From the NCBI RefSeq assembly GCF_000800455.1, contig NZ_CP007456.1, forward strand, positions 1,116,001-1,180,000: a stretch of DNA of 64,000 bases, in the 5' to 3' direction. Under the pieces are notes generated by a model that was not told where the DNA came from, did not search any database, and saw nothing but the letters and a program-made list of their open reading frames with translations. Shown piece after piece: positions 18,101 to 27,700 of the stretch (positions are counted from its first letter, which is position 1; every line of letters starts with the position of its first letter). The stretch comes from Bifidobacterium catenulatum PV20-2 (GTDB lineage Bacteria; Actinomycetota; Actinomycetes; Actinomycetales; Bifidobacteriaceae). The position numbers and the translations under genes were made by a program.

Positions 18101-21100
18101 TGGCGACGCTGCCTATGAGCTGCGGGATACCACCAAGCAGGCGTTCGTTGACGCCGGTTCCATGGTATCCACCGGCATCGGCTCGGTGAGCAGTATGCTT
18201 GGCAAGTCGAAGCATGACATCGCTGACTTCAGCAACGGCGTGTCCGAGGGATTCCAGAAGGTGTTCCATGCCGTTGATTCCGCCGCTCCGGCGTTCGGCA
18301 GCCTGCTGTCGATGGTCGGCGAATTGTCCGACACGTTCGGTGGAACGTTGGGGAACACGTTGAAGTCGGCGGCTCCGACGATCAAGGTGTTGGCCGATGG
18401 CGCTGCCGCCATGGCTCAGGCTTTCGGCAAGCTGCCTGCGCCCGTTCAGGCGATGGTAGGCATGTATGCGACGTTCGGCAAGGCCGGCATCAGCGCTTAC
18501 AATTCGTTGAAGCGTGGCATGTTGCAGAACATCGAATCCACGTTGCAGTATCGGAAGACCTTGAGCCAGTTGGGCATCACCTCGCAGGAGACTGCGATCA
18601 GCATGAGCGAGCTGGTTCGGGCGATGGCTCGTCTGAAGTCCGGTCAGACGGCTGGCGTGCTGACCGGCGAGGTTTCGAATATCCGCCAGATGGGAGCCGC
18701 AGCCGACGAGACCACTGCGAAACTGAATCGCATGAATCGCGCGCAGGCCGGCGGTTCCGCCGTCGCAGGCGTTGCCGCTGGCGCTGGTTCCACCGGCTTG
18801 GTTCGTGGTGTCGGCGATGCGGCTGAGGGAGCCGCCCGCAAGACCGGTTTGCTGAAGACCGCCTTGAGCGGCGTGGTCGATTTCCTTGGCGGACCTGTCG
18901 GCATCGCCATTGGCGGCGTGACCACGGCGTTGAGTCTGGCCGGCAGCGCGATCAGCTCGTACAATGATGCCACCGCGCACACACAGACGGTGAACCGGAC
19001 CGTCGCCGACTCGTTCAAGAACGTTCAAAGCGGCGCGGCGGACGCTTCAACGGCTGTTTCCAAAGCCAAGAAAACCGTTTCGAAGAATTGGACCGACAAG
19101 GATTACGGTTGGAAGCTCCCGAACGGCAACGCCATCGAGAAGGGTCTTAGCGGTATTCAGAAGTCGATAAGCCCGTTCAAGGATTCGTCCAAGGCGGCTG
19201 ACGCTCTTGGCATCAGCGTCAAACAATTGAATTCCGCCGCGACCGGAACGAACGACGCCTATGACAAGATGCACAAGAAGCTTGAGGCCATCAAAAACGA
19301 CCAGCAGTGGGTCATGGGCGCGAACGGCCAGATGGTGAACGCCAACGAACAGCAGGCCGAAGCCGCCGAACGTCTGCTTGGCGTGCTTGAGGACTCCCAC
19401 ACCGAATGGGTAAAAGGCATGAGGGTGGCGTCCGATTGGATTGGCAGCGCCGATAGCGTCGCCAACGTTTCGGCATTGGCCGCCGACAAGCTCAGCCTGC
19501 TGTCCGAATCCCTCGCAGCCAACAATTACGAACTGGAAGGCAACAGCAAGAACGCCCAGGCCAACCGCAAGATGATGGCCGATTATGCGGACAGCGCCTT
19601 GCTGGCCGCGAAGAACATCATCTACGCGGGCAACGGCAGCGCCGAAGCGAACCAGAAAGCCAAGAACGCCATCTATTCCGCCCGTCAGGAAATCATTCAG
19701 ATGGCCGAACAATGCGGCATGTCAGCCGAAGCCGCCGCCGCGCTCGCCGACCAGATGGGTCTTGTTCCCGATAACGTGTCCACGAAGTTCGATCTGACGA
19801 ACATGGATTCGGTGAAGGCTCAGGTTCAGGATTATATCGACCAGCTTGAGTTGACCGAAGGTCAGAAGGAAATCATTCTTGATCTCGTCCAGAAGGGTGA
19901 TATAACGAGTTTCGACCAGTTGGCCGGTGCCGTGAAGTCGCTCATGGGCGGTGCGAGCGAGAAGGATTTGATGATTCTTCTTGACGCTCAGGATAACGCT
20001 TCGGATAAGATCAAGAACGCGAAGTCTTTGGCTGAGGGTTTTGGTCTTACGAAGGCTGAGATCAATATTCTTGCCAAGGATGAGGCTGGCCCGGAGTTGG
20101 ATGCCGTCAAGCAGAAGCTTCGTGACGGTGGGTTGACTGACGCTCAGATTCAGATTCTCATCGACGCTTTGGACAAAGCCAGCGACAAGATGGACAAGAC
20201 CAATTCCAAGAAGAATCAGACCGCCAAAGGCGTGAGTTTCAGAATCGACGCCACTGATGATGACGCCAGTGTGAAATTGGCGAAATATCAGGGGCTTAAC
20301 GGTTCCACGCTGGCGACCGCGCACACGTTTGTGATTGGCGATGATTCGAGCGCCCAGAACGCTTTTAACAATACGAGAGCGTATGACGGCGTGACGTTGG
20401 CTCAGCCTTGGGGTCGCGTGTTGGGTGACAACAGTGTGGCGCGTGCCGTGTTCGCTGCCATTCAGGCGTTCAACGGTGTGACCATAGCAAGCCCGTGGGG
20501 TCGTGTGCTGGGCGACAACAGTGGCGCGCGTATGGCGTTCTTGGAAACGAAAGCATATGATGGTACGACGATTTCCCGCCCGTGGGGTCGTGTGCTGGGC
20601 GATGCTTCCGATGCCCAAAGTGTGTTCCGTAGCATCAGCGCGCTGGATGGCACCGTTCTTGCCACTCGTTACGTGGATGTCGTCACTCGTAAGAGCGGTG
20701 ATGGTTCCGCGCGTGCGGCTACCGGTGGCCGTATCAGCGGGCCGGGTACTGGCACGTCCGATTCGATTCCCATGTGGCTGTCGAACGGTGAGCATGTGAT
20801 CAGGGCTGCGTCCGCGAGCAAGCTTGATCGTACTGTCGGCCCGAATTTCCTGAACGTGTTGAACGCGACCGGTGACCTGGACAGGGCGGTGTCGCAGGCT
20901 CGCACGTCGTATGCGCGTAGTGCGGTTGATATGAGTCGTAGCGCGTATGCGGCTGGCGGGCGTGTGGAGAAGATGATGTCCGGCTTGTATGAGGTCAACG
21001 TTCAGGTTCCCGCAAGAACTGGAACGACTGTCAATCAGACGTTCAACACGAAGGTTGTCAGGAGTAATGATGACTTGTATGTTGCCGCGCCGATATTGCA

Positions 21101-21140
21101 TCGTAATGCTTTGGCTGAGGCTAGGAGGTATCAGCGTTGA
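15117..21140 (+). CDS. Tape measure protein
   Basis: A 2,007-residue protein that sets tail length and is ejected with the DNA. The first 700 residues are long charged helices with repeated units (VPVTLKAE occurs twice). Hydrophobic, Ala/Gly-rich stretches near residues 716-775 and 1250-1280 are likely membrane-inserting. Near residues 1740-1850 four ~30-residue repeats carry PWGRVLGD, and the end has the tape-measure-like GRISGPGTGTSDSIPMWLSNGEHVI. The ATG at 15117 follows GGGGG by six bases. Codon style changes at about 15.95, 19.0 and 19.8 kb, suggesting recombined blocks. Confidence 0.93.
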   Translation: MAGEHRAGTVVVRVTADTKGFRRQVEEAARGIGDLDVNAAFEPDTAQLERAYREWNGKNASIQFNFKPNTKSIDPWMKRFEQQEERLRRGLTLKPDFDPSKLSRGLSEFNSRTNTALRGNGLLNSKLIEKNLDQTVKAFDAKGRELADTSFFKKSALQKTEQLSFATSLDKTVDKYREKKMDLYQQVRGLIKGNEHLSNEQIRQFEKLSNRIVKTRNDIRGLKGDLAKATREVERLDAQRLEMKTKKLPTSDLWKQEREAAKQATAANKALAVQEKELGRLRKAQSSLVDIASDGDAKRVSKMTRQVRALEESIVTAGNSLSNFSKARDTALGLHQKQETYADWFKGQQVASSRFAKEIDAQQAEMARESKKARDEWSRPVDSTAIARERFAESRREAENLIDTYRGVRKELESDVSAMKRNNRNWFDLDEYKRTVKMLGEIDDRIEKLKKSPVTKATRLEGSDFQKRLADLYSRNGVRNREDIRLRFVAENLNEVRSKIEAFKRRGVDVPVTLKAELREMYRQLAYYQRLLKDNPKARVKIDVEGDFARLNRDIERFETQRVKVEFYEDGADEIRRTMRELEHKRLDVPVTLKAEYSNVEAEMRRYAEKLKSNPDAEIPAKLHIDKKHAEEELKRFQEKNDTLDMDVDLETALARAHLAYFTRPRTIDIFAEFKGTDLGKIMSGMTAGATGVRGVQNEWQKLVNMFDRFDEVVPKWSLLGAVFASAGAGALNLSRTAGSAGASLVMMSKAALAAPGALLGVAAAFGAGYSAVKNYADYIDVSTTKLDGLQKKLSDSFWSEAKQPVIDMMNALGGNGFVDGMEKVSSAEGKIAANAAKIVAQGEYVSRINSILGNTVKGVDAIDPGVQAVTASVVRLGDSSSSYLPRMANYVSRNATLMAQWVDEAERTGKVTQAMEKAIEQGGYLMSSVKSAGGILKGTFGTLAEGENGIEKFSDALSRADRAVNGVKFQATLAAWADGAKQASGKFHDSFREVGDAAYELRDTTKQAFVDAGSMVSTGIGSVSSMLGKSKHDIADFSNGVSEGFQKVFHAVDSAAPAFGSLLSMVGELSDTFGGTLGNTLKSAAPTIKVLADGAAAMAQAFGKLPAPVQAMVGMYATFGKAGISAYNSLKRGMLQNIESTLQYRKTLSQLGITSQETAISMSELVRAMARLKSGQTAGVLTGEVSNIRQMGAAADETTAKLNRMNRAQAGGSAVAGVAAGAGSTGLVRGVGDAAEGAARKTGLLKTALSGVVDFLGGPVGIAIGGVTTALSLAGSAISSYNDATAHTQTVNRTVADSFKNVQSGAADASTAVSKAKKTVSKNWTDKDYGWKLPNGNAIEKGLSGIQKSISPFKDSSKAADALGISVKQLNSAATGTNDAYDKMHKKLEAIKNDQQWVMGANGQMVNANEQQAEAAERLLGVLEDSHTEWVKGMRVASDWIGSADSVANVSALAADKLSLLSESLAANNYELEGNSKNAQANRKMMADYADSALLAAKNIIYAGNGSAEANQKAKNAIYSARQEIIQMAEQCGMSAEAAAALADQMGLVPDNVSTKFDLTNMDSVKAQVQDYIDQLELTEGQKEIILDLVQKGDITSFDQLAGAVKSLMGGASEKDLMILLDAQDNASDKIKNAKSLAEGFGLTKAEINILAKDEAGPELDAVKQKLRDGGLTDAQIQILIDALDKASDKMDKTNSKKNQTAKGVSFRIDATDDDASVKLAKYQGLNGSTLATAHTFVIGDDSSAQNAFNNTRAYDGVTLAQPWGRVLGDNSVARAVFAAIQAFNGVTIASPWGRVLGDNSGARMAFLETKAYDGTTISRPWGRVLGDASDAQSVFRSISALDGTVLATRYVDVVTRKSGDGSARAATGGRISGPGTGTSDSIPMWLSNGEHVIRAASASKLDRTVGPNFLNVLNATGDLDRAVSQARTSYARSAVDMSRSAYAAGGRVEKMMSGLYEVNVQVPARTGTTVNQTFNTKVVRSNDDLYVAAPILHRNALAEARRYQR

Positions 21141-22111
21141 GTTTTGATCTTCCCGAGCTTGTCGAACTGTCGAATGGTAGTGAAACGCTCACGTTCGATG
21201 GTGGTAGTGGTGTGAGTCCCGATGATGATGTTCTTCTGATTGGGGAGGATGGTGTCGAGGGATGGTTTGAGTCGCCGGATGATAAGACGGTGATGAGCGA
21301 GCGGGGTCAGGGTGATGGCGCGCATGATGTGTGGGCGTCGGATATTCTGTATTCGGCTCGCGTGTTGACGTTGCATTTCATCGTGTCGGCTCATGACCGG
21401 CAGGGTGTTGTCCGGCTTCTCAATAAGGTTCGTCGCGTGTGTGCCCACAGTAGGGTGCGGTTTCGGCTTCGTGATGCTGGCTACGACTGTTATGCGACTG
21501 GTAGGGCGACTGTGAAGGCGTCCGCGAAGTATGCTCAGGATGGATGGTTGGAGGATTGCACGTTGACTGTGACGTGCGAGCGGCCTGAGATTCTGAGCAT
21601 GGACGAGTATACGTGCCAGTTGAGCGCGATGCACGTTTCCGGTGGGGCTGTCGGATTGCGGTATGGGCCGGGCTATTGGACGGAATGGGAGGGGGCACGT
21701 AACGCTTCCCCGAGTCTGATGCATACTGAGTCGAATATTGGTTTGCGTGGATTGGCTTACCCGTTGAATTATGGGTTGAAATTGGATGGCGTCGGGTCGA
21801 ACGTCGGATTGTTGTACAATCGCGGCACTTCCCGCGCATATCCGACGTTCATCGTGCATGGTCCTATGGATGGCGTGCGTTTGGATTTTCCGGGAACCCA
21901 ACAGTCGATTGTGTGCGATCAGACGGTGCGTGATGTGCCGTTGGTTTTGGATTGTCGGAGTCGTACCGCCCAGTTGGGTGGCCAGGATGCGAGTCGGCAA
22001 TTGTCCCGGCGTGGTTTTCCGACGATTCCGGCTGGTGGTTCGCTTCGTGTGGTCTTGTCGAATCTTGGTAATGGTTTCGTTGATTGCAGTGTGCGCGACA
22101 CCTATATGTAA
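21137..22111 (+). CDS. Distal tail protein (Dit-like)
   Basis: A 324-residue protein directly after the tape measure, where the distal tail hub protein is encoded in siphophages of Gram-positive hosts. It has an N-terminal beta-domain (VLTLHFIVSAHDRQGVVRLLNKVRRV ... VTCERPEIL) and a C-terminal galectin-like beta region. The start is TTG at 21137 overlapping the tape measure stop (TTGA), with AGGAGG eight bases upstream, so the rare start is well supported. Confidence 0.75.
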   Translation: MSFDLPELVELSNGSETLTFDGGSGVSPDDDVLLIGEDGVEGWFESPDDKTVMSERGQGDGAHDVWASDILYSARVLTLHFIVSAHDRQGVVRLLNKVRRVCAHSRVRFRLRDAGYDCYATGRATVKASAKYAQDGWLEDCTLTVTCERPEILSMDEYTCQLSAMHVSGGAVGLRYGPGYWTEWEGARNASPSLMHTESNIGLRGLAYPLNYGLKLDGVGSNVGLLYNRGTSRAYPTFIVHGPMDGVRLDFPGTQQSIVCDQTVRDVPLVLDCRSRTAQLGGQDASRQLSRRGFPTIPAGGSLRVVLSNLGNGFVDCSVRDTYM

Positions 22112-22120
22112 GGAGTTTGA

Positions 22121-23053
22121 ATGAGCACGGTTGCTTTGGGAGTGTCACCGGATACGAATGGTGTTGGTGTGACTCCGCTTGTGCATCGTCGTATTTTGGG
22201 TGCCCAGTGGGCTAATACGGGTTTGGTTGACGGGTTGAACGTGACAGGCCGGAGTGACCTGCGGTATAACGTTAGCGCTGGTGTTGCCGTGTGTTCGCGT
22301 GGGTCGGCTGATGGTAAGACGTTGGCTTATTTCGAGGGTGGTCAGACTCCCGCCGTGGCGGCTGGCGACCCTTCCAATCCGCGTATCGACATCGTATGGA
22401 TTCAAGCCCATAATCTGATGGAGTACAAGGATTCGGACAATTACGTGACGGTGGGCGTCACTCAGGGTTCTCCTTCGGCTAGTTTGGCTGAGCCGACCAT
22501 TCCGGCTGGCGCGACGATGTTGAGGAAGATGAAGATGCCAGCCGGAGCCTCTTCCACCGCTTCAGCGGTTCAAATGTGGAGCGCCGACTATGCGATACCG
22601 TATGGCGCGAGTCTCGGCAAGATTGGCGAGAATTGGGATCGGCGTGACATGACCGGCGATTCGACGGTGGGGAGATACTATTTCGAGCAGGAGATCGAGT
22701 TCAGTCTTCCATCTGACCGCATGTTGGAACTGTCGTTCAAATGCAACCTCAGCTCGGCCGGTGCGACTTCGTGGTCTGACATGTCGCATCGCACGGAATG
22801 GGCGGTAGGCTTTCAGATCGATGGCAAGGATCTGGACCACTCGTGCGCGAACTTCGTTTCCTATGGTGCGTGGGAGACGCACGAGACCAGTTACGTGACG
22901 GCGGTGAACAAGGGTCACCACACGGCGCGCCTGCGCACGTGGCTTCAGTACGGCAACGCGCCGGTGTTCCACTACAACGCTTCGCAGGGTGACAATAACG
23001 CCCTGTGGTGCGGCAGGCGATTCATCATCTGGGACAGGGGGCAGGTGGTCTGA
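22121..23053 (+). CDS. Minor tail protein
   Basis: A 310-residue protein after Dit. The N-terminal ~140 residues (GRSDLRYNVSAGVAVCSRGSADGKTLAYFEGG ... DPSNPRIDIVWIQA) resemble the N-terminal domain common to baseplate-attached tail proteins, with the PRIDIV segment. The second part is a beta-sandwich-like region rich in aromatic residues. AAGGAG precedes the ATG. Probably part of the tail tip; the exact role is uncertain. Confidence 0.65.
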   Translation: MSTVALGVSPDTNGVGVTPLVHRRILGAQWANTGLVDGLNVTGRSDLRYNVSAGVAVCSRGSADGKTLAYFEGGQTPAVAAGDPSNPRIDIVWIQAHNLMEYKDSDNYVTVGVTQGSPSASLAEPTIPAGATMLRKMKMPAGASSTASAVQMWSADYAIPYGASLGKIGENWDRRDMTGDSTVGRYYFEQEIEFSLPSDRMLELSFKCNLSSAGATSWSDMSHRTEWAVGFQIDGKDLDHSCANFVSYGAWETHETSYVTAVNKGHHTARLRTWLQYGNAPVFHYNASQGDNNALWCGRRFIIWDRGQVV

Positions 23054-24681
23054 TGGCGTGGAACGCGTTCCTGTATGACACGCTTACTGGGCAGATCGCG
23101 CAGAGCATCGACGTTCCGTCGTTCTCATGGTCGATGACGGTCTCAGATTCGAGCTTCAGCACCACGAGCCAGCATGGCAAGGGCGTGGGCGATGACGAGC
23201 TGACCGGTTTGGAATTGCCGTGGAGTCAGATTCCGGGCACCACGCCCGCCGCGCGTGCAAGCGCGTTGCAGCCGTACAAGCGTGGCATCGCATTGTTCTG
23301 GAAAAGCACGCTCGATGACATAGCCTCGCTGGGTACGCCTGTATTGGCGGGGGCGTTGGGCGTGCGCACGTCCAGTTGGAACGATGTGAGCGTCCCCTAC
23401 GTGTCGATGATGGGATTGCTGGAAGACCGGTATCTAGTGCATGAGGGTTCGTTTGGCATGGATGCTGGGCATACGTCCAGGAAATCGTATCGGTGGGAGA
23501 ATCTGAGCTGGCGCGCTTTGGCGTGCGAGGTGATCCGCCAGTGCACTGAGGTGAAGCCTGGCGGTTCGTTGCCCATCGATCTGCCGTACTTGAACGAGAC
23601 CGGCACGCATTCGCTGCCTTCGGATGGTTCGACGGATGATAAGAACGCGCCGAAGCAGAAAAGCAAGAAGCGTGTGAACACGGCGGACGGGTATGTGGAG
23701 ACCGTGGTGGACGGGGATACGACCACCATCACGGAACAGCATGTGACCAGGAAGACGAAGCAGGTCACGGAGACCAAGCCGTATTCGTATACGACCCGCA
23801 AGGGCACGGTCACGAAGCAGCATACGACCACTAGGACCATCACCGTGGCGCAGACCACGGTGACGAAGAAGACAGTCACGAAGAACTACGCTGACTACAG
23901 CGAGCGGACCGTGACCACCACGACCACGGTGTATTCGTTCGACGGGAACGGCAAGCAGACAGGCAGCGCCACAAGTACGGATGGCCCGCATAAGACGATA
24001 CTGCCCCGTCAGACCGTCGCGGAATACAAGGACTTCAACATCTCGAACCACCGCTGCTCGGATATTCTCAAGAGCATCGCCAACAGCGATGACGGTCCCG
24101 ATATGCAGTTCCGCCCCTATCTGTCGGATTCACAGCACATCCGGTTCCGGTTCCTCGCCGGTTCTGACGGCGACGTGTACCTGAATCAGGACAAGCGCCT
24201 GTCGTTGTCGTGCTCGCCATCCGGGGGAACGTTGGAGAACGTGAAGATAGACCGAGCCGCACCGTTCATGCGCGTGTACGCCACCGGAGCGGGCACCGAC
24301 TCGGGCACGATGTGCTGCCAGAGCGAGGATCTGACTCTGGTGAACCGTGAGGACCCGTACCCGCTGCGTGAGACCACGGTCAGCAGCACCGATTCTAAGA
24401 CCTACGAACTGCTGGCGTCCACGGCCAACGGGTTGTTGAACGCGAACCGCAAGCCCTTGATGCAATTGTCCGGTGAGATCAACGTTGACGATAGTGATGC
24501 GATGGGATTGCCGTTGCATCCGCTTGGGAGTTTCTGGCCGGGGGAGATGTTCGATATTGCGATTGACGGTTTCCCCGACTTGCCGGATGGCGTGTATCCG
24601 ATGCGTTTGATGCAGATGAGCGGTGATGAGACTGGCAAGGTGACTGTGAAGTTCGACCCTGTGGCTGACCCGACCGCCTGA
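23053..24681 (+). CDS. Tail-associated (Tal-like) baseplate hub protein
   Basis: A 542-residue protein whose ATG overlaps the previous stop. The N-terminal ~180 residues and the C-terminal ~200 residues (DGPDMQFRPYLSD ... GEMFDIAIDGFPDLPDGVYPMRLMQMSGD) look like the split hub domain of tail-associated proteins. They are separated by a remarkable Thr/Lys/Val insertion (about residues 205-310) of alternating beta character, for example VTKQHTTTRTITVAQTTVTKK. No cell-wall hydrolase motif was seen. It would form the tail-tip hub that carries the fibres. Confidence 0.65.
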   Translation: MAWNAFLYDTLTGQIAQSIDVPSFSWSMTVSDSSFSTTSQHGKGVGDDELTGLELPWSQIPGTTPAARASALQPYKRGIALFWKSTLDDIASLGTPVLAGALGVRTSSWNDVSVPYVSMMGLLEDRYLVHEGSFGMDAGHTSRKSYRWENLSWRALACEVIRQCTEVKPGGSLPIDLPYLNETGTHSLPSDGSTDDKNAPKQKSKKRVNTADGYVETVVDGDTTTITEQHVTRKTKQVTETKPYSYTTRKGTVTKQHTTTRTITVAQTTVTKKTVTKNYADYSERTVTTTTTVYSFDGNGKQTGSATSTDGPHKTILPRQTVAEYKDFNISNHRCSDILKSIANSDDGPDMQFRPYLSDSQHIRFRFLAGSDGDVYLNQDKRLSLSCSPSGGTLENVKIDRAAPFMRVYATGAGTDSGTMCCQSEDLTLVNREDPYPLRETTVSSTDSKTYELLASTANGLLNANRKPLMQLSGEINVDDSDAMGLPLHPLGSFWPGEMFDIAIDGFPDLPDGVYPMRLMQMSGDETGKVTVKFDPVADPTA

Positions 24682-24692
24682 ATTTTTCATGA

Positions 24693-24748
24693 CCCCACGT
24701 TTTCGTGGGGTTTTCTTGTATGACACCCCACGTTTCTCGTGGGGTTTT
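24693..24748 (+). terminator. Tandem terminators before the tail fibre gene
   Basis: Two successive hairpins with the same CCCCACG/CGTGGGG stem (24693-24710 and 24726-24744) are each followed by TTTTCT. This is a duplicated terminator. Confidence 0.8.
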
Positions 24749-24768
24749 CTGTTTTTGGAGTGTGCGTA

Positions 24769-27700
24769 GTGGCAGACCATGTTGAACTCAGGCCGGATGA
24801 CGCATCCCTTCCGTTGACGTTGGCTGACATAGCGTTGCGGAACAGCAACATGCGGTTGACGTATCTTTCCGGCACCATCGCGGTCGATAACGGGGATGGG
24901 ACGCAGACTTGGATCGGCGGCTCCGATTCGGGCGAAGCATTGCCGGGTTGTAACGGCATCATCCCGTGGGTTGGTGACACGACTCCTCCCGGACGTCCCA
25001 ACGGTATCAGCGCCGTGTGCAGGACGGAATGCGTGTTCGTCCAATGGGATGGCACGTTGGAGGGTGGTATTCCAGCCGACTTCGACCATGTTGAATTGTT
25101 CGCGAAGCCGGATAGTACCGGTGAATCGTTGGATTTGGGCCAGTTGCGTGGTAAGGGCGAGCTTGCGACCGGCGTGCTGCCGGTCGGTGACGTGGTTGAG
25201 GTGTGGGCCATAGCCTATGACAACGCTCATGACGAGAATGGTGTGTCCAAGCCGAACGCCTCGCAGGAGTCGGAACATGCGACCGTCATCATCGCGCCCA
25301 TCGTTTCCCAGAAGGATTTGAATGACGCGGCTTCTGAGATTCTTGCTTCCGCGAAGGATGATGCCGCCGCTCAGGTGAAGAAGGTCAGTGACGGGTTGGA
25401 TGCGGCCCGCAAGGACATCGACGCGAACACCGAAGCGGCAACCGCTTTAAAGAAGCAGCAGACCCAACTGCGTTCCGACTTGGATTCCGCGTCGAAGAAA
25501 ATCGACGAGAACGCTCAGGGTGTTGGTGCCGTCAAGAAACAGCAGGATACCGCTGATGCGGCGTTGAAATCGTTGGGCAAGACCGTTGAGGATAACAAGG
25601 CCGCTCAGGATGCGATTAACGATCAGCAGGCTGAGACGAACAAGACGATTGCCGATAACAAGGCGGCTTTGGCTGATGCGTCGAAACAGTTGGAACAGGC
25701 GAAGGCTGATATCAAGGCTGGCCGGTCTGATTTGGCGAAGGCTCAGGAGACTCTGGCCGACAATACGCAGAAACTGTCTCAGGCGCAGAAGGACATCCAA
25801 GCCACCAAGTCGGCTCAGGATGCCACTGCTAAAGAGCTTGCGTCTGCGAAAGCTGACATCAAGGCTAATCAGGATGGTCTGACCGCCGCGAACAAGACGA
25901 TTGCCGATAACAAGGCGGCTTTGTCTCAGGCGCAGAAGGACATCCAAGCCACCAAGTCGGCTCAGGATGCGACCGCCAAGACGCTCGCTCAGGCGAAGTC
26001 TGACCTGTCTCAGGCCCAGAAGGACATCGCGCAGACCAAGACCGACCTGACCACGGCGAATGGCGAGATTTCGAAGGCCAAGGAGTCTGCGGCTCAAGCG
26101 TATGCGGAAGCGCACAGCAAGAATCACACTTTCCGTGGCCCCGACGAGCCGAAGGACAATCTGATCGTCGGCGACTTGTGGCTCAAGACGCAGAAGTATT
26201 GGACGCGCTGGCAGGGCGAGAAGAATAACTCGCCGTCTCTGCTTGCCGACTTCTACACCTACTGGCAGGGTGAGCCTAATAACAGTCCGTCCGTGCTCGT
26301 GCCGCTCGCTGACCGCGTGATCGACACGCTTGTCTGGGATGGCTCCACGTGGAATCATCTCGGCTATGCCGACGTGGAGAACAATGCGAAGCAGATCGAG
26401 CAGGCGAAGCTCGACATTGCGGACAATGCTGCGAAGACCACGGACGCTCGGAAGGCTGCCGAGAATGCTGCCGCCGCCGCGAAGACCGCTCAAGGCACCG
26501 CCGACAGTGCGACTGGCGCGGCGAAGACCGCGCAGGATACGGCTAATGCGGCTCAGACGGCGGCGAAGAGCGCGACAGCGACTGCCGGTCAGGCTAAGAG
26601 TGCTGCCGATGCGGCGCAGACCGCCGCCGAAACCGCCAAGAAGACCGCGACCAATGCGGAAACATTGGCTGACACGGCGAACAAGTCGGCCAGTGCGGCC
26701 AAGTCTGACGCGGCTTCCGCCAAATCGGATGCGTCCACGGCGAAATCGGATGCCGCCAATGCGAAGACCGCCGCCGCCAATGCGTCGAGTGTGGCGACCC
26801 AGGCCAAGGCTACGGCTGACAGTGCGGCCCAGTCCGCGACTGATGCGGCGACCGCCGCTCGGAAGGCGAATGATGCCGCCGCCGCTGCCGCCGGTGTCGC
26901 GAACGGCAAGGCGGATGTGCTTATCCAATCGTCGGCTCCGGCCACGTCGATGCGCAAGGCTTCGACCTTGTGGATTGATACGACCGGTGGTGCGAACACG
27001 CCGAAACGGTGGAATGGCAGTGCTTGGACGGCTGTGACCGACAAGGCTGCGACTGATGCCGCGAACGCGGCTGTCAAAGCCAACAGTGCGGCGAAGACCG
27101 CGCAGGACACGGCGGACAAGGCCACCACCGCCGCCGCGAATGCCGCATCCCAAGCCAATCAGGCCGAAGCCGCCGCGAAAAAGGCCCAGACCACGGCTGA
27201 CGGCAAGAATCTCATCTACCGTGGCCCCGACGAGCCGAATCATGATGGACTGAAACCGGGTGACATGTGGTGGCGCACCCAGAAGTATTGGACGCGCTGG
27301 CAGGGCGAGAAGAATAACTCGCCGTCTCTGCTTGCCGACTTCTACACCTACTGGACTGGTGAGCCGAACAATTCGCCTAGCGTGCTCGTGCCACTGTCTG
27401 ACCGCGTGATCGAGGTGTTGACTTGGGATGGTACCCGTTTCGAGCCGTTCGATCTCGTGGCGAACAATGTTCTCGCTGCTGGCACGGTTGGGGCGAAAAC
27501 CATCGCCGCAAACGCGATCACCGCCGAGAAATTGGCCGTGAATGCTGTGACCGCCGATAAGATCGCCGCCAACTCAGTGACCACCGAGAAGCTGGTGGCT
27601 GACGCTGTGACCGCCGCCAAACTGGCCGCAAATTCGGTGCAGGCGCGGAATCTCACCGCCTTGTCGGTCACGACCGACAAGCTCGCTGCCAATTCGGTCA

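Noticed and set aside
14595..19028. Antisense frame of 1,477 codons opposite the tape measure
   Set aside because: Mirror of the GC codon structure of the plus-strand gene; no motifs.
24739..24768. Upstream ATG start of the tail fibre
   Set aside because: It lies inside the second terminator hairpin and has no ribosome site; GTG 24769 has one.
25447..27243. Antisense Arg/Leu-rich frame opposite the tail fibre
   Set aside because: Produced by the repetitive Ala/Lys/Asp codons of the fibre gene.
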